DNA from: CAYRYU01 sp964428355
GTDB lineage: Bacteria; Muiribacteriota; Ozemobacteria; Ozemobacterales; Ozemobacteraceae
Direction: 5' to 3'
Length of the DNA stretch: 7,839 nucleotides
Assembly (NCBI GenBank): GCA_964428355.1
Contig: CAYRYU010000176.1
Span: 1 to 7,839, forward strand
The translations under genes were made by a program, and so were the position numbers. A model generated the notes under the pieces. The model searched no databases. It worked only from the letters and a program-made list of their open reading frames with translations, and was not told the origin of the DNA. Positions 1-6,259 of this stretch are shown here, piece after piece; positions within the stretch are counted from its first letter, which is position 1, and every line of letters begins with the position of its first letter.

Positions 1-2258
1 TCGATGTCAGTCGGATCGCTTTTGAACAGCTTTTCCAGGATGTTCCTGGCTTTCTCGTAATCCTTGGTGAAGATCAGGGCGGTTCCGAGTTCCCGCGAGA
101 CCTTCGCACGCGCCTTGTCCGAAAGGGCTTCCGGGGTCGCCAGGATCCGCTCGAACATGCGGACGGCGTTGGGCCAGTCCCTGGTTGCCTTGTAGATCTT
201 CCCCAGTGTGGTCTGGGCTTTCAGGTTGTCGGGTTCGGATTCGAGGAACAAAGAAAGGGATTCCCGGGCGGGTTCCAGTTCCTTCTGCTCGAAAGCGATC
301 ATTCCGAGGAAGAAGTGGGCTTTGGTGAGGGCCGGGTCCTCTGTCAGGACCTGCTGGAAAGCCTGGCGGGCTTTCTTGTACTTTCCAAGGTTGAAAAGCT
401 TGACCCCGGATGTGAAGACAGGGTGAAGCTTGGGCTTGGCCTTCTTGGGAGGCTCCGGGGTGGCGGAGGGGACCGCCGGTTCGAGGAGATCGGGGATTGG
501 GGACGTCTCCATGAAGTCGGGTGAGGCAGCCGGCGCGGCGTGTTCGGTGGGGATACCCTGGGGAGGCTCGGGAAACTCCGGTTCGGTCAGGTCAGGAGGC
601 TGGGGCGGCGCCGAAGGCATCGGTGGAGGAGCCTGAAATCCTCCCGCCTGTGGAACAGGCTGCATCTGGGGTATCGGACGGGGTGGGACCGGCATTGGGG
701 CCGGCTGGGGCGCCGGCGGCGGAGGCGCGGACACCTCGGGGATGGGTATCGACTCGGATGCCCGGGCAAGTTCGGTCTGAAGGCCCGGGGGCATCTTCTC
801 GCCGGCATTCAACATGTCGATGCAGCTTTCCAGGGCGGGGAAGAACATGTCGTTGACGGGCGGTTTCTTGATCTGGACGGATTTCTCCAGGATCGAATCG
901 AAGATCTCGAGGCCTCCGAGGCTGAAATGGACGGATACGAAACTCTTGAGGACCTTGGGGTCACGGTAGTTGATCTGCTGGGCGATCGCCTGGAGGCCTT
1001 TGATCCCGAACATGGCCCCGATCGCCCGGATGACTCCGGAGACGACCGGTTCACGCTTGTCCTTGATCCTTTGCCTGATCAGGCGGCCGGCTTCCTCGTC
1101 CGGATGCTTTGAGAAAAACTCCATCGCGGCAACCAGATTCGGATAACAGGTTTCCGCCCGGAGCTGCTTGAGAATTCCCTCCTTGGGGAAACTCCGGATG
1201 TTGGCGGCCATGTCTATGGAGTGCTTTCGGATCCATTTGTTGGGGTCGTGGATGGCCTGCATGAGCTGGTTCTGCGTGAACTCGACGGGGAAGTTCTTCA
1301 GGGAAAGGACCATGCGTCGCCGGACGTCGTCGGAAGAATCCACAACGAGCTTTCGTGCGAGCTCCTCGTTTCCGTGGGGCGAGATCTGGCCGAGTATGTA
1401 GGCCGCACTTCGTCGCAGCTGTATATCGTTGGACTCGACCATGAGGACGATTTCGGGACGGATCCTTTCGGGGTCTTTCTTGGCGAGGGCCAAGATCGAG
1501 TTCGCCCTGATGCGGTTGTTGGGATCCTTGAGGAAGGGTGAGATCCGGGCGGAGATTTCCCGTTCCGGAAGCTCGAGATCGCCGATCGCCTCGATCGAGT
1601 TCGCTTTCAGCCTCGCATCCTTGCCGTGGATCCCTTCGTCGAAGATGTTGACAAGGGTGACGCTTCTGAACATTGCCAGAAAAGAGATCATAAGAGCCTT
1701 CCGGCGCAGATCGGAGTCGCGGGCGAACTGCTCGGCGAGAAATGGGATCGACTCATGCTCCTTCATCTTGCAGAGGAGCTTCAGGATCGTCATCGAGATC
1801 CATTCGTCGGCGTCGGAAATGTATTTGCACAGGGCGAGAGCGCAATCCCGCCCCCCGTGGTTGAAAAGCGTATTGGCGGCCTGGAACCTTACGAGGCGGT
1901 CCTGGTCGCCGAGGAGCTCGCGAAGGCAGTTGAAGCTGGTGGGGTTCTTGAACGAGGTCAGCTGCTCCGCGATGATGTCGCGGTTGAAGGCCCGGGTATC
2001 CTGTGCCCTCCGGATCATGATGTCCTGGACTTCGTCGCCGCCCAGAATCGCGAGTGCCCGGATGGACTCCTCGAGGTCGGGGAAGGTCTGGAAGAACTTT
2101 ATCACTGCCTGCCTTGCGGCAGGGGTCCGGGTCTTCGCGAGGATCTGGATTCCCTTTGCCTTGATGGGGAGGGGGAGATCCATTTCGAAAAGGGGAAGAA
2201 GCCGGCTGGCGGTCTTCTCCAGAAAACCCTGGCGTTTCCTTTCGACGACCTGGTTCAT
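1..2258 (-). CDS. HEAT-repeat / proline-rich linker / TPR protein, partial (C-terminus beyond left edge)
   Basis: The reading frame is open for 752 codons from the ATG at 2258-2256 to the window edge, with no stop, so the C-terminus is missing. Residues about 30-460 are alpha-helical with at least eight HEAT-like units (around 116-135, 147-167, 178-199, 210-229, 243-260, 274-293, 305-324, 335-355), several with the D-x-x-x-R pattern typical of HEAT/PBS-lyase-like repeats. Residues about 508-608 form a Pro/Ala-rich linker (for example APPPPAPQPAPMPVPPRP). From about 611 there are roughly four TPR units, such as GVKLFNLGKYKKARQAF and LGTALIFTKDYEKARNI. No signal peptide or membrane segment is visible, so it is probably cytoplasmic. 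Start choice: AGGAG at 2271-2267 lies 8 bases before the ATG, and the ATG overlaps the upstream ATPase stop (ATGA). HEAT and TPR domains bind proteins, so a scaffold or adaptor for the neighbouring PilT-like motors is inferred. I do not recognise a named orthologue. Confidence 0.88.
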   Translation of the reverse strand, partial: MNQVVERKRQGFLEKTASRLLPLFEMDLPLPIKAKGIQILAKTRTPAARQAVIKFFQTFPDLEESIRALAILGGDEVQDIMIRRAQDTRAFNRDIIAEQLTSFKNPTSFNCLRELLGDQDRLVRFQAANTLFNHGGRDCALALCKYISDADEWISMTILKLLCKMKEHESIPFLAEQFARDSDLRRKALMISFLAMFRSVTLVNIFDEGIHGKDARLKANSIEAIGDLELPEREISARISPFLKDPNNRIRANSILALAKKDPERIRPEIVLMVESNDIQLRRSAAYILGQISPHGNEELARKLVVDSSDDVRRRMVLSLKNFPVEFTQNQLMQAIHDPNKWIRKHSIDMAANIRSFPKEGILKQLRAETCYPNLVAAMEFFSKHPDEEAGRLIRQRIKDKREPVVSGVIRAIGAMFGIKGLQAIAQQINYRDPKVLKSFVSVHFSLGGLEIFDSILEKSVQIKKPPVNDMFFPALESCIDMLNAGEKMPPGLQTELARASESIPIPEVSAPPPPAPQPAPMPVPPRPIPQMQPVPQAGGFQAPPPMPSAPPQPPDLTEPEFPEPPQGIPTEHAAPAASPDFMETSPIPDLLEPAVPSATPEPPKKAKPKLHPVFTSGVKLFNLGKYKKARQAFQQVLTEDPALTKAHFFLGMIAFEQKELEPARESLSLFLESEPDNLKAQTTLGKIYKATRDWPNAVRMFERILATPEALSDKARAKVSRELGTALIFTKDYEKARNILEKLFKSDPTDI

Positions 2259-3298
2259 TCCACGATCTCCTGCAGCATGGCCTTGACGGCCTCGACGTTC
2301 GTGTTCTCCTGGCGCAAAAGTTTCGTCAGGGAGTCTTTCAGGGTTACGCACCCCTCCCGGCGGGCCATGAGCATCGCCGAGGTCAGTTGCGAATACTTCT
2401 TGTCACGGATCAGCGTCCGGATTGCCGGATTGGTGATCAGAAGTTCATAAGCCAGGGAGGCTGGGTGCTCTGGAGAAACGCTTGGGATCAGGAGCTGGGA
2501 GAAGATACCGATCAGGTTCATCGAGACCTGGAGCCGGATCTCCTCATGCTTGTCGGCGGGAAAGAAGCTGACGATCCGTTCGATGGTGGATGACGCGCCG
2601 ATGGTGGGCAGGGTCGATACCACGAAGTGGCCGGTTTCCGAGGCCACCATGGACATCTCGACCGTCTTCATGTCGCGCATCTCCCCGATCAGCATGACGT
2701 CCGGGTCTTCGCGCAAGGCGTTGGTGAGGGCATCCTGGTAGGTGGGGATCATGGTTCCCACCTCGATCTGGGTGAAGATGGCCTTGACGCGCTGGTAGAG
2801 GAACTCGATCGGGTTCTCCATCGTTATGATGTGACAGGCGGAGTTCTTGTTGATCGAGTTGATCATGGCGGCCATGGTGTGGCTTTTGCCGCTTCCCGCG
2901 GGGCCGGTCACCAGGAAAAGGCCGCGCGGCCGGTCGGCAAGCGATTCCAAAACGATGGGAAGGCGGAGGCTCTCGATCGTCGGGGCCTTGACGGGGATGA
3001 AGCGGAACGACCCGCAATAGCCTTCCCTCTGCTGGTAGAGGTAATATCTGATCCGGGCGAATCTTTTGTAGGGGTAGAGCGAAAAACACTCGAAGGTGTT
3101 CCGGAGAGTGGCCTGCCGCTGGGCATCGATAAGGGGGAGGAACAGGTCGTACATCTCCTGGGGGGCGAGTGCGTCCTCCTCGGAGATGGTCAGGTGGCGG
3201 TTGACCCGGAACGTTGGCGGGGCGCCGGGTTTCAGGGTAATGTCGCTGGCCCCGAGTTCGATAGCCTGATCGAAAAGGGAGAAAAGTTTCGGCTTCAT
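2255..3298 (-). CDS. Divergent PilT/PilU-family type IV pilus retraction ATPase (second paralogue)
   Basis: A 347-residue protein of PilT length with a PAS-like N-terminal domain (GASDITLKPGAPPTFRV, 17-32) and a RecA-like secretion ATPase core. Motifs: Walker A GPAGSGKSHT (132-141), Asp-box position TMENPIE (159-165), Walker B VMLIGEMRD (201-209, Glu206), His-box region ETGHFVVSTLP (221-231) and the PilT-typical C-terminal AIRTLIRDK (292-300). Family role: cytoplasmic hexameric ATPase that drives pilus disassembly and twitching. Oddities: Asn162 replaces the Asp of IEDPIE, His140 follows the Walker A Ser where Thr is usual, Pro231 replaces the second His-box histidine (TLH to TLP), and the N-terminal DLH/RVDG motifs read DIT/RVNR. 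ATPase activity may therefore be reduced or partner-dependent, as known for PilU. Start: the ATG at 3298 overlaps the preceding stop by ATGA, has GGAGG 10 bases upstream and aligns with the PilT N-terminus. The frame is open further upstream (an ATG at 3439), but that stretch lies inside the first ATPase gene and is not PilT-like. Whether it is a true PilU orthologue is unclear. Confidence 0.92.
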   Translation of the reverse strand: MKPKLFSLFDQAIELGASDITLKPGAPPTFRVNRHLTISEEDALAPQEMYDLFLPLIDAQRQATLRNTFECFSLYPYKRFARIRYYLYQQREGYCGSFRFIPVKAPTIESLRLPIVLESLADRPRGLFLVTGPAGSGKSHTMAAMINSINKNSACHIITMENPIEFLYQRVKAIFTQIEVGTMIPTYQDALTNALREDPDVMLIGEMRDMKTVEMSMVASETGHFVVSTLPTIGASSTIERIVSFFPADKHEEIRLQVSMNLIGIFSQLLIPSVSPEHPASLAYELLITNPAIRTLIRDKKYSQLTSAMLMARREGCVTLKDSLTKLLRQENTNVEAVKAMLQEIVE

Positions 3299-4374
3299 TT
3301 CGGTGCGGCCTCCGGGGGAGCGGTCATCTGCTCGACGAGCTTCTTGAGGGTTCCCTGGTTGCCCGCGACGGACATCGCCTCGGGGAGCGCAACCTTGCCG
3401 CCGACCACGAGCTGGGCCAGGGACTGATCGAGAGTGCACATGCCGGTCTCACCGCCGGATTCCTGGTAGGACTGGATGAGGTGGATCCGGTTTTCGGCGA
3501 TCAGGGAGCGGATCATCGGCAACCCGAGCAGGAGCTCGAAAGCGGCGACCCGGCCCTTCCCTTCCTTCCGGCCCACCAGCGTCTGGGTGACGATCCCGAG
3601 CAGCGAGTTGGCAAGACGGGTCATTATCTGTATGTGCTGTGTCTGGGGAAAGAGGTTAACGAACCGGTCTATCGCCTGCAGGGCCGTGTTGCTGTGCAAG
3701 GTGGCGAAGACCAGTTTCCCCGTCTCCGCCGCGGTGAGCGTTATGTTCACTGCCTCCGGATCCCGGAGCTCTCCGACCATGATCACGTCGGCGTCGGTCA
3801 TCAACGCCCCCCGGATGCCCTCCTCGAAGGAGCGGCAGTCCACCCCGACCTGGCGTTGGCTGACGATGCTCTTTGAGTCACCGAAGATGTACTCGATCGG
3901 ATCCTCGATCGTAACTATGCTGTGCGCCATGTGCTGGGCGATGTGGGTGATGTAGCAGGAAAGGGTCGTCGACTTCCCCGCACCGGTCGCCCCGGTGACG
4001 AGGATGAACCCGAACGGCCGGTCGATGAGAGCGCGGGCCGCCCTCGGAAGGCCGATATCATCGAAGGTCAACTGGATGAAGGGGATGACCCGGAAGACGG
4101 CGCTGCCCCCGAGGTAATCGAAGAACAGGTTGACGCGAAACCGGGCGTTGGCAAAACTGTACCCGAGGTCGAGTTTCTTGTGCTCGAGGAACTTCACCAG
4201 CTGGTAGTCATCCAGGATCGCTTCCAGCATGTTCTCGTAATCGGAGATGGTGATCTCCTTCATCTTCTGCGGAAGCATGATGCCATCCACCCGAAGAATC
4301 GGAGGATAACCGACCTTGAAATGCAGATCGGATGCTCCTCGCTCGATGCAAAGTTGCAGGAGTTCGAATATCAT
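3295..4374 (-). CDS. pilT: PilT-family type IV pilus retraction ATPase (first paralogue)
   Basis: A 359-residue PilT-like ATPase, first gene of the leftward operon. The N-terminal domain has the classic GASDLHFKVGYPPILRVDG (13-31). The core has Walker A GATGAGKST (128-136), an intact Asp box TIEDPIE (155-161), Walker B VIMVGELRD (197-205, Glu202), a His-box region ETGKLVFATLH (217-227) and a PilT-like C-terminal MIRSLIAEN (287-295) followed by GMCTLDQSLAQLV. By family knowledge it should hydrolyse ATP at the inner-membrane base of the type IV pilus to pull pilin back into the membrane. Oddities: Lys220 stands where PilT normally has the first His-box histidine (GHLV), while His227 is kept; the usual ALREDPD before Walker B reads ALMTDAD. 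The start at 4374 is supported by GGAGG 7 bases upstream and by alignment of the N-terminus. It overlaps the next gene by ATGA. No pilin or assembly gene is present in the window, so use in twitching rather than another type IV filament is an assumption. Confidence 0.93.
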   Translation of the reverse strand: MIFELLQLCIERGASDLHFKVGYPPILRVDGIMLPQKMKEITISDYENMLEAILDDYQLVKFLEHKKLDLGYSFANARFRVNLFFDYLGGSAVFRVIPFIQLTFDDIGLPRAARALIDRPFGFILVTGATGAGKSTTLSCYITHIAQHMAHSIVTIEDPIEYIFGDSKSIVSQRQVGVDCRSFEEGIRGALMTDADVIMVGELRDPEAVNITLTAAETGKLVFATLHSNTALQAIDRFVNLFPQTQHIQIMTRLANSLLGIVTQTLVGRKEGKGRVAAFELLLGLPMIRSLIAENRIHLIQSYQESGGETGMCTLDQSLAQLVVGGKVALPEAMSVAGNQGTLKKLVEQMTAPPEAAPK

Positions 4375-4440
4375 CCGGGATCCTCCATGTTCGAACCCGA
4401 CTGAAGATAGTACATCGGATCAGTAAAAAGTCCGGGAAAC

Positions 4441-4446
4441 ATGATA
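4441..4446 (-). promoter_or_regulatory. Possible -10 element for the leftward pilT operon
   Basis: Read on the minus strand, TATCAT (one mismatch to TATAAT) lies about 67 bases before the pilT start, which would give a leader of about 60 bases. No good -35 is seen at normal spacing; a CTGACG hexamer upstream is too close (12 bases). TACTAT at 4412-4407 is an alternative. Weak call: the operon may use another sigma factor. Confidence 0.25.
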
Positions 4447-4543
4447 CACCTTCCTTATCGTCAGAATCCACCTCCGCCATGAGATTTTTGACCCTGGGTA
4501 GAGAAGGATTGGGAAGATTGTCCGCACACCATGGATTCGGGAG

Positions 4544-4567
4544 GAAATCCCGGGGTTCGGGGATTTC
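4544..4567. repeat. 24-bp dyad just upstream of the ftsE promoter (possible operator)
   Basis: Perfect 8-bp arms gaaatccc (4544-4551) and gggatttc (4560-4567) surround an 8-base centre; pairing can extend two more positions outward with one G-T pair. The right arm ends 2 bases before the -35. The placement suits a regulator binding site. Followed by a T-rich stretch, it also resembles a rightward terminator, but there is no rightward gene upstream to terminate. Confidence 0.5.
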
Positions 4568-4569
4568 TT

Positions 4570-4599
4570 TTGGCTTTTTCTCCGGGGACTTGATATAAT
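4570..4599 (+). promoter_or_regulatory. Sigma70-type extended -10 promoter for ftsE-ftsX-envC-like operon
   Basis: A perfect TATAAT at 4594-4599 is preceded by TGA, giving the extended -10 TGnTATAAT. A -35-like TTGGCT (4 of 6 matches to TTGACA) at 4570-4575 is 18 bases upstream. Transcription should start near 4606, leaving a leader of about 41 bases before the ftsE ATG. Confidence 0.75.
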
Positions 4600-4612
4600 C
4601 TTTTCCCACAAC

Positions 4613-4638
4613 AAGGAGAAACCGGCTTTCGCGCCGGT
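4613..4638 (+). promoter_or_regulatory. Shine-Dalgarno plus small hairpin in the ftsE leader
   Basis: AAGGAG (4613-4618) is the only strong ribosome binding site before ftsE but lies 28 bases from the ATG, too far for direct use. Between them is a 6-bp perfect stem ACCGGC (4621-4626) / GCCGGT (4633-4638) with a 6-base loop. Folding these 18 bases would cut the effective spacing to about 10. There is no in-frame ATG, GTG or TTG between the Shine-Dalgarno sequence and 4647. The functional reading is inference. Confidence 0.55.
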
Positions 4639-4646
4639 CGCTGGGA

Positions 4647-5330
4647 ATGATCGACCTTCAGGGCGTCACCAAGATCTACCCGAACGGTGTTCGGGCGTTG
4701 AACAATATCCATCTTTCCATCCAGGCCGGGGATTTCGTCTTCCTGGTCGGCCCCAGCGGGGCCGGAAAAAGCACCTTCCTGAGGCTCCTTTTCCGCGAGG
4801 AGGTTCCCACCGAAGGGAAAGTGATGGTGGATGGAAAGGATATCTCCTCCATGCCCGAATCGAGGGTCCCCTTCCTCCGCCGGAACATGGGGATAGTTCT
4901 CCAGGACTTCCAGCTCCTGAAAAGGCGTACCGTCGCGGAGAACGTCGCCTTCGGGCTGAGAGTCATCGGGGCGAGCGACTCGGTCATCAACAATCGTGTC
5001 CAGGAGGCCCTCGAGCAGGTGGGGCTTTCGCACAAACGCAGGATGTTCCCCGACGAACTGTCGGGTGGCGAACAGCAACGGGTCTGTATCGCGCGGGCGA
5101 TCGTCAACAACCCCCTCATCCTGATCACGGACGAACCCACGGGAAACCTCGATCCCATGATCTCAATGGAAATCATGCACCTCTTCCTCGAGATCAACTC
5201 CCGTGGAACCACGGTTATAATGGCAACGCACAACCACAATCTCGTAAACAAGCTCCGAAAGAGAGTCGTCGCCCTCGTCGAGGGACGGATCCTGAAGGAT
5301 GAACCGGGCGGCACTTATGCCTATGAATAG
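4647..5330 (+). CDS. ftsE: Cell division ATP-binding protein FtsE
   Basis: A 227-residue ABC ATPase of normal FtsE length. Motifs in order: Walker A GPSGAGKST (35-43), Q-loop Gln86 in VLQDFQLL, signature LSGGEQQR (138-145), Walker B LILITDEP (157-164), D-loop NLD (167-169) and H-loop His195 in ATHN. The N-terminus MIDLQGVTKIYPNG and the FQLLKRRTVAENVAF segment are typical of FtsE. By family knowledge, cytoplasmic FtsE dimers bind FtsX and use ATP to signal across the membrane, controlling septal cell-wall hydrolysis. It is the first gene of the rightward operon, with ftsX 15 bases downstream. The start matches the usual FtsE N-terminus; no suitable upstream ATG, GTG or TTG exists in frame back to a stop at 4596-4598. 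All catalytic residues are intact, so an active ATPase is expected. Confidence 0.97.
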   Translation: MIDLQGVTKIYPNGVRALNNIHLSIQAGDFVFLVGPSGAGKSTFLRLLFREEVPTEGKVMVDGKDISSMPESRVPFLRRNMGIVLQDFQLLKRRTVAENVAFGLRVIGASDSVINNRVQEALEQVGLSHKRRMFPDELSGGEQQRVCIARAIVNNPLILITDEPTGNLDPMISMEIMHLFLEINSRGTTVIMATHNHNLVNKLRKRVVALVEGRILKDEPGGTYAYE

Positions 5331-5345
5331 ATCGGGGCCGCGCTG

Positions 5346-6245
5346 ATGTTTGCCAGCCTGAACTTCTTCCTCCAGGAGGCGCTTTCCAACTGCCGCCGGG
5401 CAGGGATGATGACCCTTGTGACGCTTTCCACGATCGCGGTCGCGCTCCTTTTGATGGGCGTCTTCCTCCTCGCGAGCCTGAACATCGAATCCTTCCTTTC
5501 ACGACTCCAGGACGAAGCGATGGTTACTGCATTCCTCCAGCCCACCGCATCGCGGGAACAGGCAAACTCACTGAAGCTCAAGATCACGGAGTTCGAAGAG
5601 GTGAACGACATCCAGTTGATCACCCCGGAAATGGCCGCGCGGGAGCTTTTCTCGAACCCGGACGACCGGAACCTCCTCAACATTGGAATCGCCAGCGGGA
5701 CCAACCCCCTTCCGACGACCCTGAGGTTGAAAATCCGTTCCAGCCACGACCTGGAGACCCTGCTCAAGAAACTCAAGGGCCAGCTCCTAGTAGAAAGCGT
5801 GAGTTACGGGGAAGAAGCCTTCCGCCAGTTCCAGGGCCTCTCCGAACTTTTCTGGATCGGCAGCCTCATCATAATCATCCTGCTGGGGCTTTCCTCCCTT
5901 TTCATCGTTTTCAACACGGTCAGGCTGACCCTTATCCTGCGGCGGGACGAGATCGTGATCATGAAGCTCGTTGGTGCCACGAACTGGTTCATCCGTTGGC
6001 CGTTCATCATCGAAGGGGTGATCCAGGGAATCCTCGGAGCCGTCCTCGCAGTCGTTCTGCTGATCGTCAGCTACAAGTTCATCATGGTCCGGCTGGCGGT
6101 CATGGTACCATTCTTCACCATGGACATCGGTTTTTCCCAGGTCCTGAAACTTTCCATCAAGCTCCTGCTCATGGGAATCCTTCTCGGCGTTTCCGGCAGC
6201 CTCCTTTCCCTTCGGGATCTCGACGTTTTCAAGCGGGAATCCTGA
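5346..6245 (+). CDS. ftsX: Cell division membrane protein FtsX
   Basis: A 299-residue protein with the four-helix FtsX layout: TM1 about 21-45, large extracytoplasmic domain about 46-165, TM2 about 168-190, TM3 about 219-243 and TM4 about 267-288. Family hallmarks seen are NPLPTTLRL in the outer domain (120-128) and the cytoplasmic coupling segment RRDEIVIMKLVGATNWFIRW (199-218). The role known for the family is to pass FtsE ATPase state to a periplasmic cell-wall hydrolase or its activator bound to the large outer domain. Here the partner is probably the coiled-coil LytM protein encoded next, 14 bases downstream. The ribosome binding site is poor (only a G-rich GGGGCCG upstream), so translation may depend on coupling with ftsE, whose stop is 15 bases upstream. 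The start is the first ATG in frame after the ftsE stop and gives a normal N-terminus. Confidence 0.96.
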   Translation: MFASLNFFLQEALSNCRRAGMMTLVTLSTIAVALLLMGVFLLASLNIESFLSRLQDEAMVTAFLQPTASREQANSLKLKITEFEEVNDIQLITPEMAARELFSNPDDRNLLNIGIASGTNPLPTTLRLKIRSSHDLETLLKKLKGQLLVESVSYGEEAFRQFQGLSELFWIGSLIIIILLGLSSLFIVFNTVRLTLILRRDEIVIMKLVGATNWFIRWPFIIEGVIQGILGAVLAVVLLIVSYKFIMVRLAVMVPFFTMDIGFSQVLKLSIKLLLMGILLGVSGSLLSLRDLDVFKRES

Positions 6246-6259
6246 GCCATCCCGGGAAG

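Noticed and set aside
540..1112. Arg/Gly-rich plus-strand frame
   Set aside because: It is the antisense of the Pro/Ala-rich linker and HEAT end of the large protein; low complexity explains it.
1429..2450. Long plus-strand open frames (1429-2286 and 1626-2450) opposite the HEAT/TPR gene
   Set aside because: They are antisense to a frame of clear HEAT repeats and show no recognisable domain; long antisense frames are expected at this G+C and codon usage.
2627..3427. 266-codon plus-strand frame opposite the second PilT-like gene
   Set aside because: The composition (many His, Gly, Asp) is an antisense shadow; the minus strand carries intact Walker motifs.
3299..3439. A 47-residue N-terminal extension of the second PilT-like ATPase
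   Set aside because: It lies within the first ATPase gene and is Arg/Gly-rich; ATG 3298 fits the PilT N-terminus and the ATGA overlap.
4544..4580. Dyad plus T-rich run as an intrinsic terminator
   Set aside because: No rightward gene lies upstream and the T-run is interrupted; an operator is the more sensible reading.
5996..6259. An upstream in-frame start for the EnvC-like gene, inside ftsX
   Set aside because: It would add 88 residues overlapping ftsX in another frame and bury the signal peptide; ATG 6260 is better.
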